A stretch of DNA of 24,208 bases from Clostridia bacterium (GCA_017509065.1 JAFWQM010000132.1:1-24208); one strand, 5' to 3'; numbered from the stretch's first letter, positions 1 through 8,262 are shown. Numbers and translations: made by a program. Notes: generated by a model not told the origin, from the sequence alone.

Positions 1-669
1 TCCTATGAGATCCGTATTCAGGACAACGGCATCGGCATGTCCAAGGAATTTGTGGAGCGGATGTGGGGCGCCTTTGAGCGCGAACGCAGTTCCACGGACA
101 GCGGCGTGGAAGGCACCGGTCTTGGGCTGGCGATCACCAAGAGCATCGTAGATCTGATGGGCGGTGCCATCGAGGTGCTCACCGCCCCCGGCTGCGGCAC
201 GGAGATCATTCTCCGCTTCAAATTCCGGCTGGCGGAGAAAGAGGAGATCCACAAGGAGAACGCCGCCGACGAGACGACGGTTTTCACGGGGAAACGCCTT
301 TTGCTGGCAGAGGACAACATAATCAATATGGAAATTGCAAAAATGATCCTGGAGCAGATAGGTTTTATCGTAGAAACAGCCGAGAACGGGCAAATCGCGG
401 TGAATCTGGTTTCCGCCTCTCAACCCGGGTACTTCGATGCGGTCCTCATGGACATTCAAATACCCGTCATGGATGGCTATACCGCCACGCGATCCATTCG
501 CGCGCTGGAGAATAAGGCGCTGGCTAACGTGCCCATCGTGGCGATGACAGCCAACGCCTTCCAGGAGGATGTGAACGCCGCTATAGACGCTGGCATGCAG
601 GCGCATATCGCTAAGCCCATCGACCTTAGCGTATTGACAAAAACACTTTTATCGATCCTGAAATTGTAG
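1..669 (+). CDS. Hybrid sensor histidine kinase, C-terminal part (HATPase + receiver)
   Basis: This is the 3' end of a hybrid histidine kinase; the reading frame is open from the first base, so the sensor and HisKA parts lie outside the window. The visible part begins in the ATP-binding domain with DNGIGM (G1 box) at residues 9-14 of the fragment, followed by GTGLGLAITKSIVDLMGG (G2 box). After a short linker comes a receiver domain: LLLAEDN acidic pocket, phospho-acceptor Asp in VLMDIQIPVMDG (codon at 451), the MTA switch threonine and the IAKPID lysine. It would autophosphorylate and pass phosphate to its own receiver, then probably to the HPt protein encoded at 2531. The receiver closely resembles the last receiver of the kinase at 3671, so the two are probably paralogues. 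The ligand cannot be told. The gene is cut only by the window edge. Confidence 0.93.
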   Translation, partial: SYEIRIQDNGIGMSKEFVERMWGAFERERSSTDSGVEGTGLGLAITKSIVDLMGGAIEVLTAPGCGTEIILRFKFRLAEKEEIHKENAADETTVFTGKRLLLAEDNIINMEIAKMILEQIGFIVETAENGQIAVNLVSASQPGYFDAVLMDIQIPVMDGYTATRSIRALENKALANVPIVAMTANAFQEDVNAAIDAGMQAHIAKPIDLSVLTKTLLSILKL

Positions 670-779
670 CAATAACCGGAGAAAACAGCCATATCTTCCA
701 AACATCTGATGAAAAACACAGGGGCCGTCACACGAAGCTGAAAGCTCGGGACAGAAAGCATACAGGAGAATAAAAGACT

Positions 780-2507
780 ATGCACGAAACGAAGCCTACC
801 TTTCACCTAACCGCCGAGCAAAGGAAGATTCTTCTGATTGAGGATGAAGCCGTCAATCAGGAAATCCTAAAAATGTATCTCGCGGACACATACGACGTTA
901 TAGTGGCAGGAACCGGGAAAGAAGCCCTGGAGATCATTTTTGCCCAAAGCAAACGGCTCAGTCTCATTCTGCTGGATCTAAACCTGCCGGATATTCATGG
1001 GTCGGACATATTGCGCCAGATCAAAGCGGACAGCCGGAGCGACCGCTTACCTGTGATTGTCATGACCTCGGACAGTGAATCGGAAGTGGAATGTCTTTCG
1101 CTGGGAGCCAGTGACTTCATTCCCAAGCCCTATCCGCGGCAGCAGGTTGTCTTGGCGCGTATTCTGCGGACGATTGAGCTGTATGAAGACCGTGACACGC
1201 TGCGCTGGACGGAGCGCGACCAGCTGACCGGGCTTTATAACAAGGAGTTTTTCTACCTCTATGCGACGCAGCTGGACACCAATCATCCGGATGAACCCGC
1301 CGATGCTATCATGCTGAATATCAATCATTTCCATATCATCAATGATCGGTATGGCAAGCTGTACGGAGATCAGGTGCTCAGACTGGTAGCGGATAAGGCG
1401 CAGGAATTCGTGGAGCAGACGGGTGGCATCGCCAGCCGGAGTGAGGCAGACACCTTCCTGATCTATTGTCCGCATCTTTTGGATTACGACGCCTTCCTGG
1501 AAACAATCACCGGTTACCTGAACAAGAACGGCCAGAAGGGTAACCGCGTCCGCCTGCGGATGGGCGTCTATGCTAAGGTGGATAAGGCGCTGGATATCGA
1601 GCGCAGGTTTGACCGGGCCAAGCTGGCCGCTGACAGCGTGAAAGACAGCGTCACCAGGGTGATCGGGCTGTATGATGGCTCCATGCATGAAAAGGAGCTC
1701 CTTGCCGAACAGATGATCGAAGACTTTCCCACTGCCATCCGGGAACGCCAGTTTCAAGTGTATTATCAGCCCAAATTCGACATACGTTCCAATGAGCCCA
1801 TCCTTGTCAGCGCCGAAGCGCTGATCCGTTGGAAATATCCCCATCTTGGCATGGTGAGTCCAGACGTGTTCGTTCCTCTCTTTGAAAACAACGGCCTCAT
1901 TCAGACATTGGATCAGTATGTCTGGTGTGAAGCGGGAAAGCAGGTACGGGACTGGAAGGAACGCCTTGGCATTTCTCTTCCTGTCTCGATCAACGTATCC
2001 CGCATTGATCTATACGATCCCCTGCTGGTGGATAAGCTGGAGGAAATTATCCGGCAGAATGATCTGCGCAGCGAAGATTTGCTGCTTGAAATCACGGAAT
2101 CGGCCTACACGGAGAATTCGGATCAGATCATCAGCACGGTCAAGATGCTTCAAAAGCTCGGATTCCGCATCGAAATGGACGACTTCGGCACCGGCTATTC
2201 GTCGCTGGGCATGCTGTCGAAGCTGCCCATCGACGCGCTGAAGCTTGATATGAGCTTCATACGCAGCGCCTTCCGGGAGACAAGAGACATGCGTCTGATT
2301 GAGCTGATCATCGACATAGCGAATTACCTGCATGTGCCTGTGGTAGCCGAAGGCGTGGAGACAGAGGAACAGTATCTTGCCCTCAGGGAGCTGGGCTGCG
2401 ATATGGCGCAGGGCTATTATTTCTCCAAGCCCGTACCGGCGGAGTCCTTCGAGCAAATCCTGCGGGAGCGGATAAAAGCCGCGGCGGACGGCGCGGCTAT
2501 CAAATGA
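780..2507 (+). CDS. Response regulator with degenerate GGDEF and intact EAL domain (c-di-GMP phosphodiesterase)
   Basis: A 575-residue cytoplasmic protein with three domains. An N-terminal receiver (about 12-130) has the acidic pair in LLIEDE, phospho-acceptor Asp66 in LLDLNLPD and the Lys in PKPYP. A GGDEF-like domain (about 140-295) starts with the usual RDQLTGLYNK, but the signature reads SEADTF in place of GGDEF, so cyclase activity is unlikely. The EAL domain (about 305-560) keeps EAL at 346-348 followed by IRW, and also LLLEITES, MDDFGTGYSS, LKLDMSF and AEGVET, the metal and catalytic residues of active c-di-GMP phosphodiesterases. The ATG is preceded by AGGAGA about 10 nt upstream. It lies 110 nt after the truncated kinase and just before the HPt gene. 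Inference: phosphorylation of the receiver controls c-di-GMP breakdown. Confidence 0.95.
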   Translation: MHETKPTFHLTAEQRKILLIEDEAVNQEILKMYLADTYDVIVAGTGKEALEIIFAQSKRLSLILLDLNLPDIHGSDILRQIKADSRSDRLPVIVMTSDSESEVECLSLGASDFIPKPYPRQQVVLARILRTIELYEDRDTLRWTERDQLTGLYNKEFFYLYATQLDTNHPDEPADAIMLNINHFHIINDRYGKLYGDQVLRLVADKAQEFVEQTGGIASRSEADTFLIYCPHLLDYDAFLETITGYLNKNGQKGNRVRLRMGVYAKVDKALDIERRFDRAKLAADSVKDSVTRVIGLYDGSMHEKELLAEQMIEDFPTAIRERQFQVYYQPKFDIRSNEPILVSAEALIRWKYPHLGMVSPDVFVPLFENNGLIQTLDQYVWCEAGKQVRDWKERLGISLPVSINVSRIDLYDPLLVDKLEEIIRQNDLRSEDLLLEITESAYTENSDQIISTVKMLQKLGFRIEMDDFGTGYSSLGMLSKLPIDALKLDMSFIRSAFRETRDMRLIELIIDIANYLHVPVVAEGVETEEQYLALRELGCDMAQGYYFSKPVPAESFEQILRERIKAAADGAAIK

Positions 2508-2530
2508 AACAAAAACGGAGGTAGAAGAAA

Positions 2531-2869
2531 ATGACGCTTGACGCATTAAAAGCTTTCGGCGCGAATACCGCCGAGGGAATGGCACGGTGCCTGAACAACG
2601 AGGCTTTTTATCTGAAGATGGTCGCCATGACGCTGGCGGACGGGAGCTTTGATGCGCTGAAGACTGCCATGGATGCCGGAGACATCAGCAGGGCTTTTGC
2701 TGCTGCCCATTCGTTGAAGGGTACGACCGGCAACGTGGCGCTTACGCCGATTTATGAGCCGGTTTGCGCGCTGACGGAGCTGCTGCGCGGCAAGGACACG
2801 CAAGCTGAGAGCGGCGATGCGCTGCTGGAGCAGATCATGGCAGCTCGGGAACAGGCGCTGCGTCTGTGA
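2531..2869 (+). CDS. Free-standing HPt (histidine phosphotransfer) protein
   Basis: A 112-residue protein with the HPt signature AAHSLKGTTGN; the phospho-accepting histidine is His60. The size and the all-helical, Ala/Leu-rich composition fit a single HPt domain of a multistep phosphorelay. It starts 23 nt after the EAL gene behind a clear GGAGGT site, so the two are almost certainly co-transcribed. None of the three hybrid kinases in this window shows a C-terminal HPt domain of its own, so this small protein is the natural shuttle between a kinase receiver and a downstream receiver such as that of the REC-GGDEF-EAL protein. That pairing is inferred from the neighbourhood. Confidence 0.9.
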   Translation: MTLDALKAFGANTAEGMARCLNNEAFYLKMVAMTLADGSFDALKTAMDAGDISRAFAAAHSLKGTTGNVALTPIYEPVCALTELLRGKDTQAESGDALLEQIMAAREQALRL

Positions 2870-2953
2870 CGCATACAGAAACAGCCAACTGCGAAACACT
2901 GTTATCGCGATCAGCCGCGGCGGTGGAAAAACAGAAAGAGGAGAAGAATCAAA

Positions 2954-3610
2954 ATGAAAAAGCATATTGTCTGTTTTGGCGATTCCAATACGCACGGCTA
3001 CTGCGCCGATCCAAACGACTGTGCCGACGGCGGCGATCGCTTTAACGAGAGAGAGCGTTGGACATGCCTGCTTCAAAATCGTCTTGGCGAGGACTTCCTT
3101 GTGCTGGAGGAGGGGCTCTCCGGCCGCACGACCGTGTTCTCTGATCCCCTGCACGAGAGCATGCCGGGCCTCGAGACCATTTATCCCTGCCTGATGAGCC
3201 ATGAGCCTGTGGACCTGCTGATCATCATGCTGGGCACCAACGACACCAAGGAACGCTTCGCGGCGAACGCGCCTGCCATCGCCATTGGTATGGAGAGACT
3301 GCTTCTCAAGTGTAAAAGTATCCCCTGCTGGGGCGGGAAGCAGCCTAATATTCTGGTTGTCTGTCCGCCCCCCCTGGGAGAAGGCTTTCATGACGAAGTA
3401 ATGGGCAAGGGCTGCGTTGAAAAAGCTGCCGCGCTGCCTCCGTATATGGAGGCGGTTGCCCTCCGTAACGGCGCGCGTTACCTCAACGCGGAGATGTGCG
3501 AGTTCAACTCAATAGACTTCACCCATCTGACCAGACGCGGGCACGCGCAGCTGGCCGATACGCTCTTGCCGCTTGTGAGGGAGCTGTTTGCTTACCGTGA
3601 AAACACGTGA
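2954..3610 (+). CDS. SGNH/GDSL-family hydrolase (esterase-like)
   Basis: A 218-residue SGNH hydrolase without signal peptide. Block I is FGDSNTHGY with nucleophile Ser11, block III is MLGTNDTK, and the C-terminal block V reads DFTHLTRRGH with Asp188 and His191 as the rest of the triad. The layout resembles the arylesterase/acetyl-esterase branch of the family, whose members deacylate small esters or acetylated sugars; the substrate here is not known. It starts behind AGAGGAG, 84 nt after the HPt gene, and is followed 60 nt later by the sensor kinase, so it sits inside a signalling operon. An esterase there may reflect a sugar-processing role for the regulon, which is inference. Confidence 0.9.
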   Translation: MKKHIVCFGDSNTHGYCADPNDCADGGDRFNERERWTCLLQNRLGEDFLVLEEGLSGRTTVFSDPLHESMPGLETIYPCLMSHEPVDLLIIMLGTNDTKERFAANAPAIAIGMERLLLKCKSIPCWGGKQPNILVVCPPPLGEGFHDEVMGKGCVEKAAALPPYMEAVALRNGARYLNAEMCEFNSIDFTHLTRRGHAQLADTLLPLVRELFAYRENT

Positions 3611-3670
3611 CGATTTGCAGATGAGCTGGCGGTCGCGGCAGCGAAATAGCGAAGGGAGGCGGAATATGCT

Positions 3671-6208
3671 GTGAAAAAGAATTTGGTCATAGCTGTCAAC
3701 GTGTTCATCACGGTGGCTATGCTGACCTTTGTGGTTCTTTATTCCAGTTTTGAGCACAGGCATACGACTCAAAGGCAGATCGAGCATTTTGAAAACACCA
3801 CGGTCACCATGGAGCATGTTACGGAGAATTATCTGGAGGGAGAACAGCGCATCTGTGACGTGTGGGCGCGCTACATCAACAGCAAGGAAATGACCATGGA
3901 GGAAGCTGTCTCCTTCATCAGCATCTCGCATGTCCTCCCGAACGCCTCAGCGCATATCGTTTATCTGGATACGCTGTCCGGCCTGTCTACGAGAGCAAAG
4001 AAGGACATATCCGACGATTATTCCGTCTCCTATACGCGGATGGGTCTTCTGAACGATGTGAGCTGGATCTATGATATCGGGCGATCCATCAACATTTCCC
4101 GTGCCTATACGAACCCGGTCAACGGGGAACAGTCCCTCGCGTTCTGCAATTTTATCACGCTTCACGACCCAGAAACCGGCGATTCCCGAGATGCCGTTTT
4201 GCTGCGGGTGCTGCCGATCTCGGAGCTGGAGCAGAAGTGGGTCTTCCCCCAGGAGGAATTCGAGAATGCCGAGCTTTCCATAATCGACGCGGACGGCGAT
4301 TATATTATCAAGGGCCATTCCTACAAAAACTCCAGTTTCTTTGAGTTTTATAAATCTTACAATGTGATTGATTCCGTCTCTGCTCAGGATCTTTATGGAA
4401 AAGTCACTTCGTCGACCGGCTCTTTCATTATGCGCAATTCCCGCGGCGAGGAATGCATCCTCGCCTATACCCCCGTTGCCGCGACGGGCGGATGGACGCT
4501 CCTGAGCTTCATGCCGATGAAGGACCTGAACGTAAATACCGAAAACTGGCTGTTGATCGGCGTTGTTTCCGCAGGCCTCCTGATCCTGTTCGTATTCGAT
4601 CTGGCAGTCATGCTCTATTTCAATAAGAGGCTCCATGCAGCAGCCAGAGAAGCGGAGGCGGCGAACAAGGCAAAAACTGACTTCCTCTCCACCATGTCCC
4701 ACGATATTCGGACGCCCATGAACGCCATCATGGGGCTTACAACACTTACGGAGAAAAACCTGGGCGATCTGGAATCGGTTGCCGACAATCTTCGGAAAAT
4801 CGGCCTCGCCAGCAATCATCTGCTGACGCTGATCAACGATATCCTGGATATTTCCAAAGTGGAAAGCGGCAAGCTGAATCTGAGCCCGCTGACCTTCTCT
4901 ATCGTCGAGACGGCGGAGAACCTGATCAACATCTCCCAGCCGATGATCAAAGAAAAGAATATTGATTTCAGCTTCAGGATTGACAGCATGGAAAAGGAAT
5001 ATCTGTACGCCGACCAGCTGCGGCTGAATCAGATCTATATCAACATTCTTTCCAACGCCATCAAATATACGGAGCCGGGCGGGCGGGTCAGCGTGGATAT
5101 GCGGGAGAAAGAAAGTGCGGTCGCGGGCAGCGTCAAGCTGATCTACGTTGTTTCCGATACCGGCATAGGCATGAGCCCCGAATTCATGAAAAAGATGTAT
5201 GAGCCATTCTCCCGCCAGACGGACAGCCGCGTGAACACCATTCAGGGCACGGGACTTGGGCTTGCGATCACCAAGCAGATGGTGGAGCTGATGAACGGCA
5301 CCATCGAATGCCAAAGCGAGCAGGGCAAAGGCACCACCTTTACGATCACACTGGATATTCCCGTTGCGGACAAGCAGTTGGAAGAAATGCGGCTCGATCC
5401 CATCGATGTGCTGATTGTAGATGACGACGAGGTTCTGCTGGAGACTGCTGTGGATACGCTAGAATCACTGGGCGTCACCGTGGAGAAAGCGAAGGACGGG
5501 CTGAGCGCTCTTGGGATGATCCGGCACCGTAAGGAGGCCGGAAACCAGTATGACGTGGCGATCCTGGACTGGAAGATGCCCGGAATGGACGGCGTAACCA
5601 CCGTCCGGCACATCCGCACGGAGATCGACGCCAATATCCCCATTCTTCTGATCTCCTCTTACGACTGGTCGGACATCGAGGACACGGCGAAAGAAGCCGG
5701 CGTAAACGGCTTTATCAGCAAGCCGCTGTTCCGGTCCAAGCTCTACGAAAAAATAAACGAACTGCTGGGAAAGGAGGCAAAGTCCATTGAGCCGGAAGAT
5801 GATTATTCCGACCTTGCTGGGTTGAATATCCTTATCGCAGAGGATAACGACATCAACTGGGAGATCATATCCGCCATGCTCTCCATGTTTGGCATCACGA
5901 CGGAACGCGCGGAAAACGGCCAGATATGCGTTGAAAAAATGATTGAAGCGGGAAAAGGGAAATACGCCCTGATCTTCATGGATATCCAGATGCCGATCAT
6001 GAACGGGCTGGAAGCGACAAAGAATATCCGCGCGTTGGACGACCCCTGGGCCTCTTCCATCCCGATCATCGCCATGACAGCCGACGCGTTCTCGGAAAAC
6101 GTCGCGGAATGCATGAGCGTGGGCATGAACGGACACATCGCAAAACCCATCGACATGAAGCTTGTCATCAAAGAAATACGGAGAATCAAGGAGGAAAAGA
6201 AACCATGA
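3671..6208 (+). CDS. Membrane hybrid sensor histidine kinase with two receiver domains
   Basis: An 845-residue hybrid kinase. The start is GTG, about 11 nt after GGGAGG; a nearby ATG at 3666 runs into a stop after one codon. Order of parts: a membrane helix (about 5-25), an extracellular sensor of about 260 residues of probable Cache type, a second helix (about 292-315), HisKA with the phospho-site His344 in SHDIRTP, an HATPase domain (NAIKYTEPGG, DTGIGMS, GTGLGLAITKQM), receiver 1 with Asp633 in LDWKMPGMDG, and receiver 2 with Asp771 in MDIQMPIMNG. Its TGA stop overlaps the ATG of the downstream binding-protein gene (ATGA), so the two are translationally coupled. With the adjacent HPt and EAL genes it could form a relay to c-di-GMP breakdown. 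The Cache assignment rests on size and position only. Confidence 0.95.
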   Translation: MKKNLVIAVNVFITVAMLTFVVLYSSFEHRHTTQRQIEHFENTTVTMEHVTENYLEGEQRICDVWARYINSKEMTMEEAVSFISISHVLPNASAHIVYLDTLSGLSTRAKKDISDDYSVSYTRMGLLNDVSWIYDIGRSINISRAYTNPVNGEQSLAFCNFITLHDPETGDSRDAVLLRVLPISELEQKWVFPQEEFENAELSIIDADGDYIIKGHSYKNSSFFEFYKSYNVIDSVSAQDLYGKVTSSTGSFIMRNSRGEECILAYTPVAATGGWTLLSFMPMKDLNVNTENWLLIGVVSAGLLILFVFDLAVMLYFNKRLHAAAREAEAANKAKTDFLSTMSHDIRTPMNAIMGLTTLTEKNLGDLESVADNLRKIGLASNHLLTLINDILDISKVESGKLNLSPLTFSIVETAENLINISQPMIKEKNIDFSFRIDSMEKEYLYADQLRLNQIYINILSNAIKYTEPGGRVSVDMREKESAVAGSVKLIYVVSDTGIGMSPEFMKKMYEPFSRQTDSRVNTIQGTGLGLAITKQMVELMNGTIECQSEQGKGTTFTITLDIPVADKQLEEMRLDPIDVLIVDDDEVLLETAVDTLESLGVTVEKAKDGLSALGMIRHRKEAGNQYDVAILDWKMPGMDGVTTVRHIRTEIDANIPILLISSYDWSDIEDTAKEAGVNGFISKPLFRSKLYEKINELLGKEAKSIEPEDDYSDLAGLNILIAEDNDINWEIISAMLSMFGITTERAENGQICVEKMIEAGKGKYALIFMDIQMPIMNGLEATKNIRALDDPWASSIPIIAMTADAFSENVAECMSVGMNGHIAKPIDMKLVIKEIRRIKEEKKP

Positions 6209-7491
6209 AAAAACTGATCTGCATCATTTTAATCTTTTGCATGGCTGTAACGCTGACGGGCTGCGGCGACAAAAAGCAGGAAGCCGACGCCGGATTCAAA
6301 CCGGCTCTTGATACAAGCACCAGCTGCAATATCACGATAGCCGGAAGCTATGATAACTTTGAGGCGTTGGAGGCTGAATTTGACAGGTTCAACGAGAAAT
6401 ATCCGAATGTGCGGCTCAGCTATGTGAAGCTGGACGACTACAACAACACGCTGGGTACGGTGCTGGAAGGCAATGACGCCCCCAACATCTTCTTCTCCTA
6501 TACATGGATGATCGGAAATGAAAAATACGCTCCGGTCGTCGCTCACATGGAGGATCTTTCCGCCTCCTCCCTGGGGCTGGATCTGACCTGCATCCGCCCC
6601 GGCCTGATTAACCGCGACGCGGAAGGCCGTGTATTTCTGGTGCCGGTTTTCTCCAGAACCTATGGCATGCTGGTCAACAACGATCTGTTTAAAAAGGAAG
6701 GCCTCAGCGTCCCGAGCACGTGGACAGAACTGCTGGCTGTGTGCGAAGCGTTCCGCGGCAAGGGATACTTAAGCCCGATGATGGGCTACAGCCTCAAGTC
6801 TTCCAGTTGTTTCATGAACACGATCGCTTATCCGCTGTTTGTGGCCACGCTTGCCAAAAACCCGGAAGCACTGAAGCTTGCCAATGATCTGGATCCCGCG
6901 GCGGGAGAATACATGCGCCCGGCCCTGGAAGCCGTGGAGCAGCTGATTCAGAGCGGCTGCGTCGATCTTACCGCGTGTGATCAGATCGGGGACAACTATA
7001 CCCAAGTGATCCTGCGTTTTTTTGAAGGCGACGTGCCGATGATGATCTGCGCCGGAGATACCGTGTCCGGAACCAAGAAACGGGAAAAACAGTCTGAAGC
7101 GTTTTCCAATGCGCCTTTCAAGTACTCATTTGCCCCGATCCCCATGGCGGATGACGGCGGATATTTTATCGACAGTCCTTCCATAGAGTTTTCCGTGAAC
7201 AAGAACTGCGATAATCTGGCTATGACGAACGAGTTTATGCGGTTTCTGATCACAAACAAAGAATTGAATGAGATGGCTTCCGTAAAGCGTCTGGTAACGC
7301 CCACCACAGATATGTCTTTCGATGCGGTTTACGCGCCTTTCGGACAGGTGCCATCAAATCGGACCCTATCTCCGGAAATGCTTGGCATTACGGATGCGCT
7401 CACGGCTCAAATCCGGCTCGCGGCGTTCTTTGTTGGAAAAGGAAATATCACAGTGGATGAAGCTGTCGCGATGTATGGAAGCCTTGAATAA
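6205..7491 (+). CDS. Extracellular solute-binding lipoprotein (ABC sugar-binding type)
   Basis: A 428-residue lipoprotein. I place the start at 6205 because a signal peptide begins there (MKK, hydrophobic core, lipobox LTGC with the lipidated Cys20) and because this ATG overlaps the kinase stop. The frame stays open upstream to 6109, but that part lies inside kinase coding sequence. The mature part looks like an extracellular solute-binding protein family 1 member: ITIAGSYDNFEALEAEF near the N-terminus, SRTYGMLVNNDLFKKEG and VPSTWTELLAVC in the middle, and a late GDVPMMICAGD segment, all typical of sugar-binding proteins. No permease or ATPase gene is adjacent. Given the coupling to a membrane kinase, it may present ligand to that kinase instead of, or as well as, feeding a transporter; this is inference. 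Confidence 0.92.
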   Translation: MKKLICIILIFCMAVTLTGCGDKKQEADAGFKPALDTSTSCNITIAGSYDNFEALEAEFDRFNEKYPNVRLSYVKLDDYNNTLGTVLEGNDAPNIFFSYTWMIGNEKYAPVVAHMEDLSASSLGLDLTCIRPGLINRDAEGRVFLVPVFSRTYGMLVNNDLFKKEGLSVPSTWTELLAVCEAFRGKGYLSPMMGYSLKSSSCFMNTIAYPLFVATLAKNPEALKLANDLDPAAGEYMRPALEAVEQLIQSGCVDLTACDQIGDNYTQVILRFFEGDVPMMICAGDTVSGTKKREKQSEAFSNAPFKYSFAPIPMADDGGYFIDSPSIEFSVNKNCDNLAMTNEFMRFLITNKELNEMASVKRLVTPTTDMSFDAVYAPFGQVPSNRTLSPEMLGITDALTAQIRLAAFFVGKGNITVDEAVAMYGSLE

Positions 7492-7599
7492 GAGCAGCAG
7501 CTGATTAGGCTTCAGGCGAGGGTATGACAGGTTCGATCGCCGGGATACGGCAGATGGTATCCTGCTCATCATCAGCAAGGACGCGCTGTGACCGGCAGA

Positions 7600-7737
7600 C
7601 GGCGGGGAACGCTCGAGTTTATGATCATAATACGATTCGCGTTCTAAAGCCGTAACAGATTTTGGATGGTTTTTTCGCCCTGACAAAGCTGAACGGAGGG
7701 AGGCATCGTAGGGCCGAAGCGCCCGGAAAACAGTCAA
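7600..7737 (-). repeat. Left arm of the degenerate inverted repeat (possible small ORF)
   Basis: On the - strand an ATG at 7737 opens a short frame beginning MTVFRALRPYDASLRSAL and continuing through ALERESYYDHKLERSPPSAG. The wording resembles small hypothetical ORFs that recur between genes in Clostridia, which I recall but cannot check. The open frame continues into the 3' end of the binding-protein gene, so any true end is unclear. It is recorded as a repeat arm and not as a gene. Confidence 0.35.
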
Positions 7738-7750
7738 GTGGACTGTTTTT
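7727..7750 (+). terminator. Intrinsic terminator after the signalling cluster
   Basis: A perfect 9-bp stem, AAAACAGTC (7727-7735) with GACTGTTTT (7741-7749), a 5-nt loop and a T run. It lies about 235 nt after the binding-protein stop and is the first terminator-like structure downstream. The stem is A/T-rich and could also act on the opposite strand. Confidence 0.5.
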
Positions 7751-7869
7751 ATCGGAGATTAGGCGGAAGCCCTGAGCCGAAAGCTACGTTGACTGGAGAC
7801 GAACCGCCGATGACCATCTGTGGTGGGATTATCATTGGCGGTGATTCCAGCCGAAACAAGCGATGGCCG

Positions 7870-8000
7870 CATAAAGCGGACTTGCGCCGATTGAGCCTGC
7901 GTTTCAGCAAAGCCAGGGCGGAAAAGACGCCGAAAGTTTCTATCGTTTTAGAAGAAGAATCGTATTATCAAGCCAAAAGCGGCGGGCAAAAGCACCGCCG
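7870..8000 (+). repeat. Right arm of the degenerate inverted repeat
   Basis: Read on the + strand, this arm matches the reverse complement of the left arm: shared CAGGGCG, TTTAGAA and GAATCGTATTAT blocks in the same order and spacing. In frame it gives KVSIVLEEESYYQAK. It has no credible start codon with ribosome site and ends in the terminator hairpin of the opposite-strand operon. Confidence 0.4.
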
Positions 8001-8001
8001 C
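7972..8001 (-). terminator. Intrinsic terminator of the UbiB operon
   Basis: GCGGCGG (7979-7985) pairs perfectly with CCGCCGC (7995-8001) around a 9-nt loop. Read on the - strand, the stem is followed by TTTT, the layout of a Rho-independent terminator, 25 nt after the stop of the small gene at 8027. Confidence 0.75.
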
Positions 8002-8026
8002 AGGATAGTATGGGCCGGCCGTCCGG

Positions 8027-8224
8027 TTACTTGATGAATCCCAGCTTCTTCGCCTCTTTGATGACGTTGGGCAGTTCCTTCAGGGAAATGTCCACGTTAT
8101 GCTTTTTCGCAAAGGACGTGAACTCCTTGATGGTGATTTTGCCATCCTCCAGAATCTGTTCCACTTCTTTTTTCAGTTCCGGATCCGTTTCGTACTGCTG
8201 AATCAGTTCTTCAATCGTTGCCAT
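8027..8224 (-). CDS. Small hypothetical protein, 65 aa
   Basis: A 65-residue, charged, apparently all-helical soluble protein with no signal or membrane segment. I do not recognise the family. ILEDGKITIKEF resembles half of an EF-hand (DG-x-I-x-x-x-EF), but only one such loop is present and the acidic ligands are incomplete. The second half, FAKKHNVDISLKELP, recalls the helix-turn layout of Nif11-like leader peptides; neither likeness is strong. The ATG has a very good site, GGGAGG, 8-9 nt upstream. The gene follows the UbiB-like kinase by 38 nt and precedes the operon terminator, so it is the last gene of that transcript. A role as partner of the kinase would be a guess from position. Confidence 0.8.
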   Translation of the reverse strand: MATIEELIQQYETDPELKKEVEQILEDGKITIKEFTSFAKKHNVDISLKELPNVIKEAKKLGFIK

Positions 8225-8262
8225 TGCGTTTTGCCTCCCTCATGTATTGTTATAATAACTGT

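Larger units (their letters stand above)
7492..8026. other. Intergenic stretch with two degenerate inverted copies of a short sequence
   Basis: No convincing gene of known family lies here. Two segments are related in opposite orientation: 7600-7737 read on the - strand and about 7870-8000 read on the + strand. The best-matched block is TTTAGAA...GAATCGTATTAT at both ends, and the match extends without gaps over more than 60 bases at roughly two-thirds identity. Translated in matching frames they give ALERESYYDHK and VLEEESYYQAK, so the similarity also holds at the peptide level. The stretch also holds the + strand terminator at 7727 and the - strand terminator at 7972. It may be a decayed small repeat or a pair of small-ORF relics. 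Confidence 0.5.

Noticed and set aside
1047..1844. 265-codon - strand open frame
   Set aside because: It lies entirely opposite the REC-GGDEF-EAL gene and has no ribosome site or domain likeness.
3947..5314. 455-codon - strand open frame
   Set aside because: It mirrors the hybrid kinase gene in an antisense frame; the His-rich, motif-free composition is typical of shadow frames.
8146..8190. EF-hand in the 65-residue protein
   Set aside because: Only one DGKIT..EF-like segment is present and the calcium ligands are incomplete, so no binding function is claimed.
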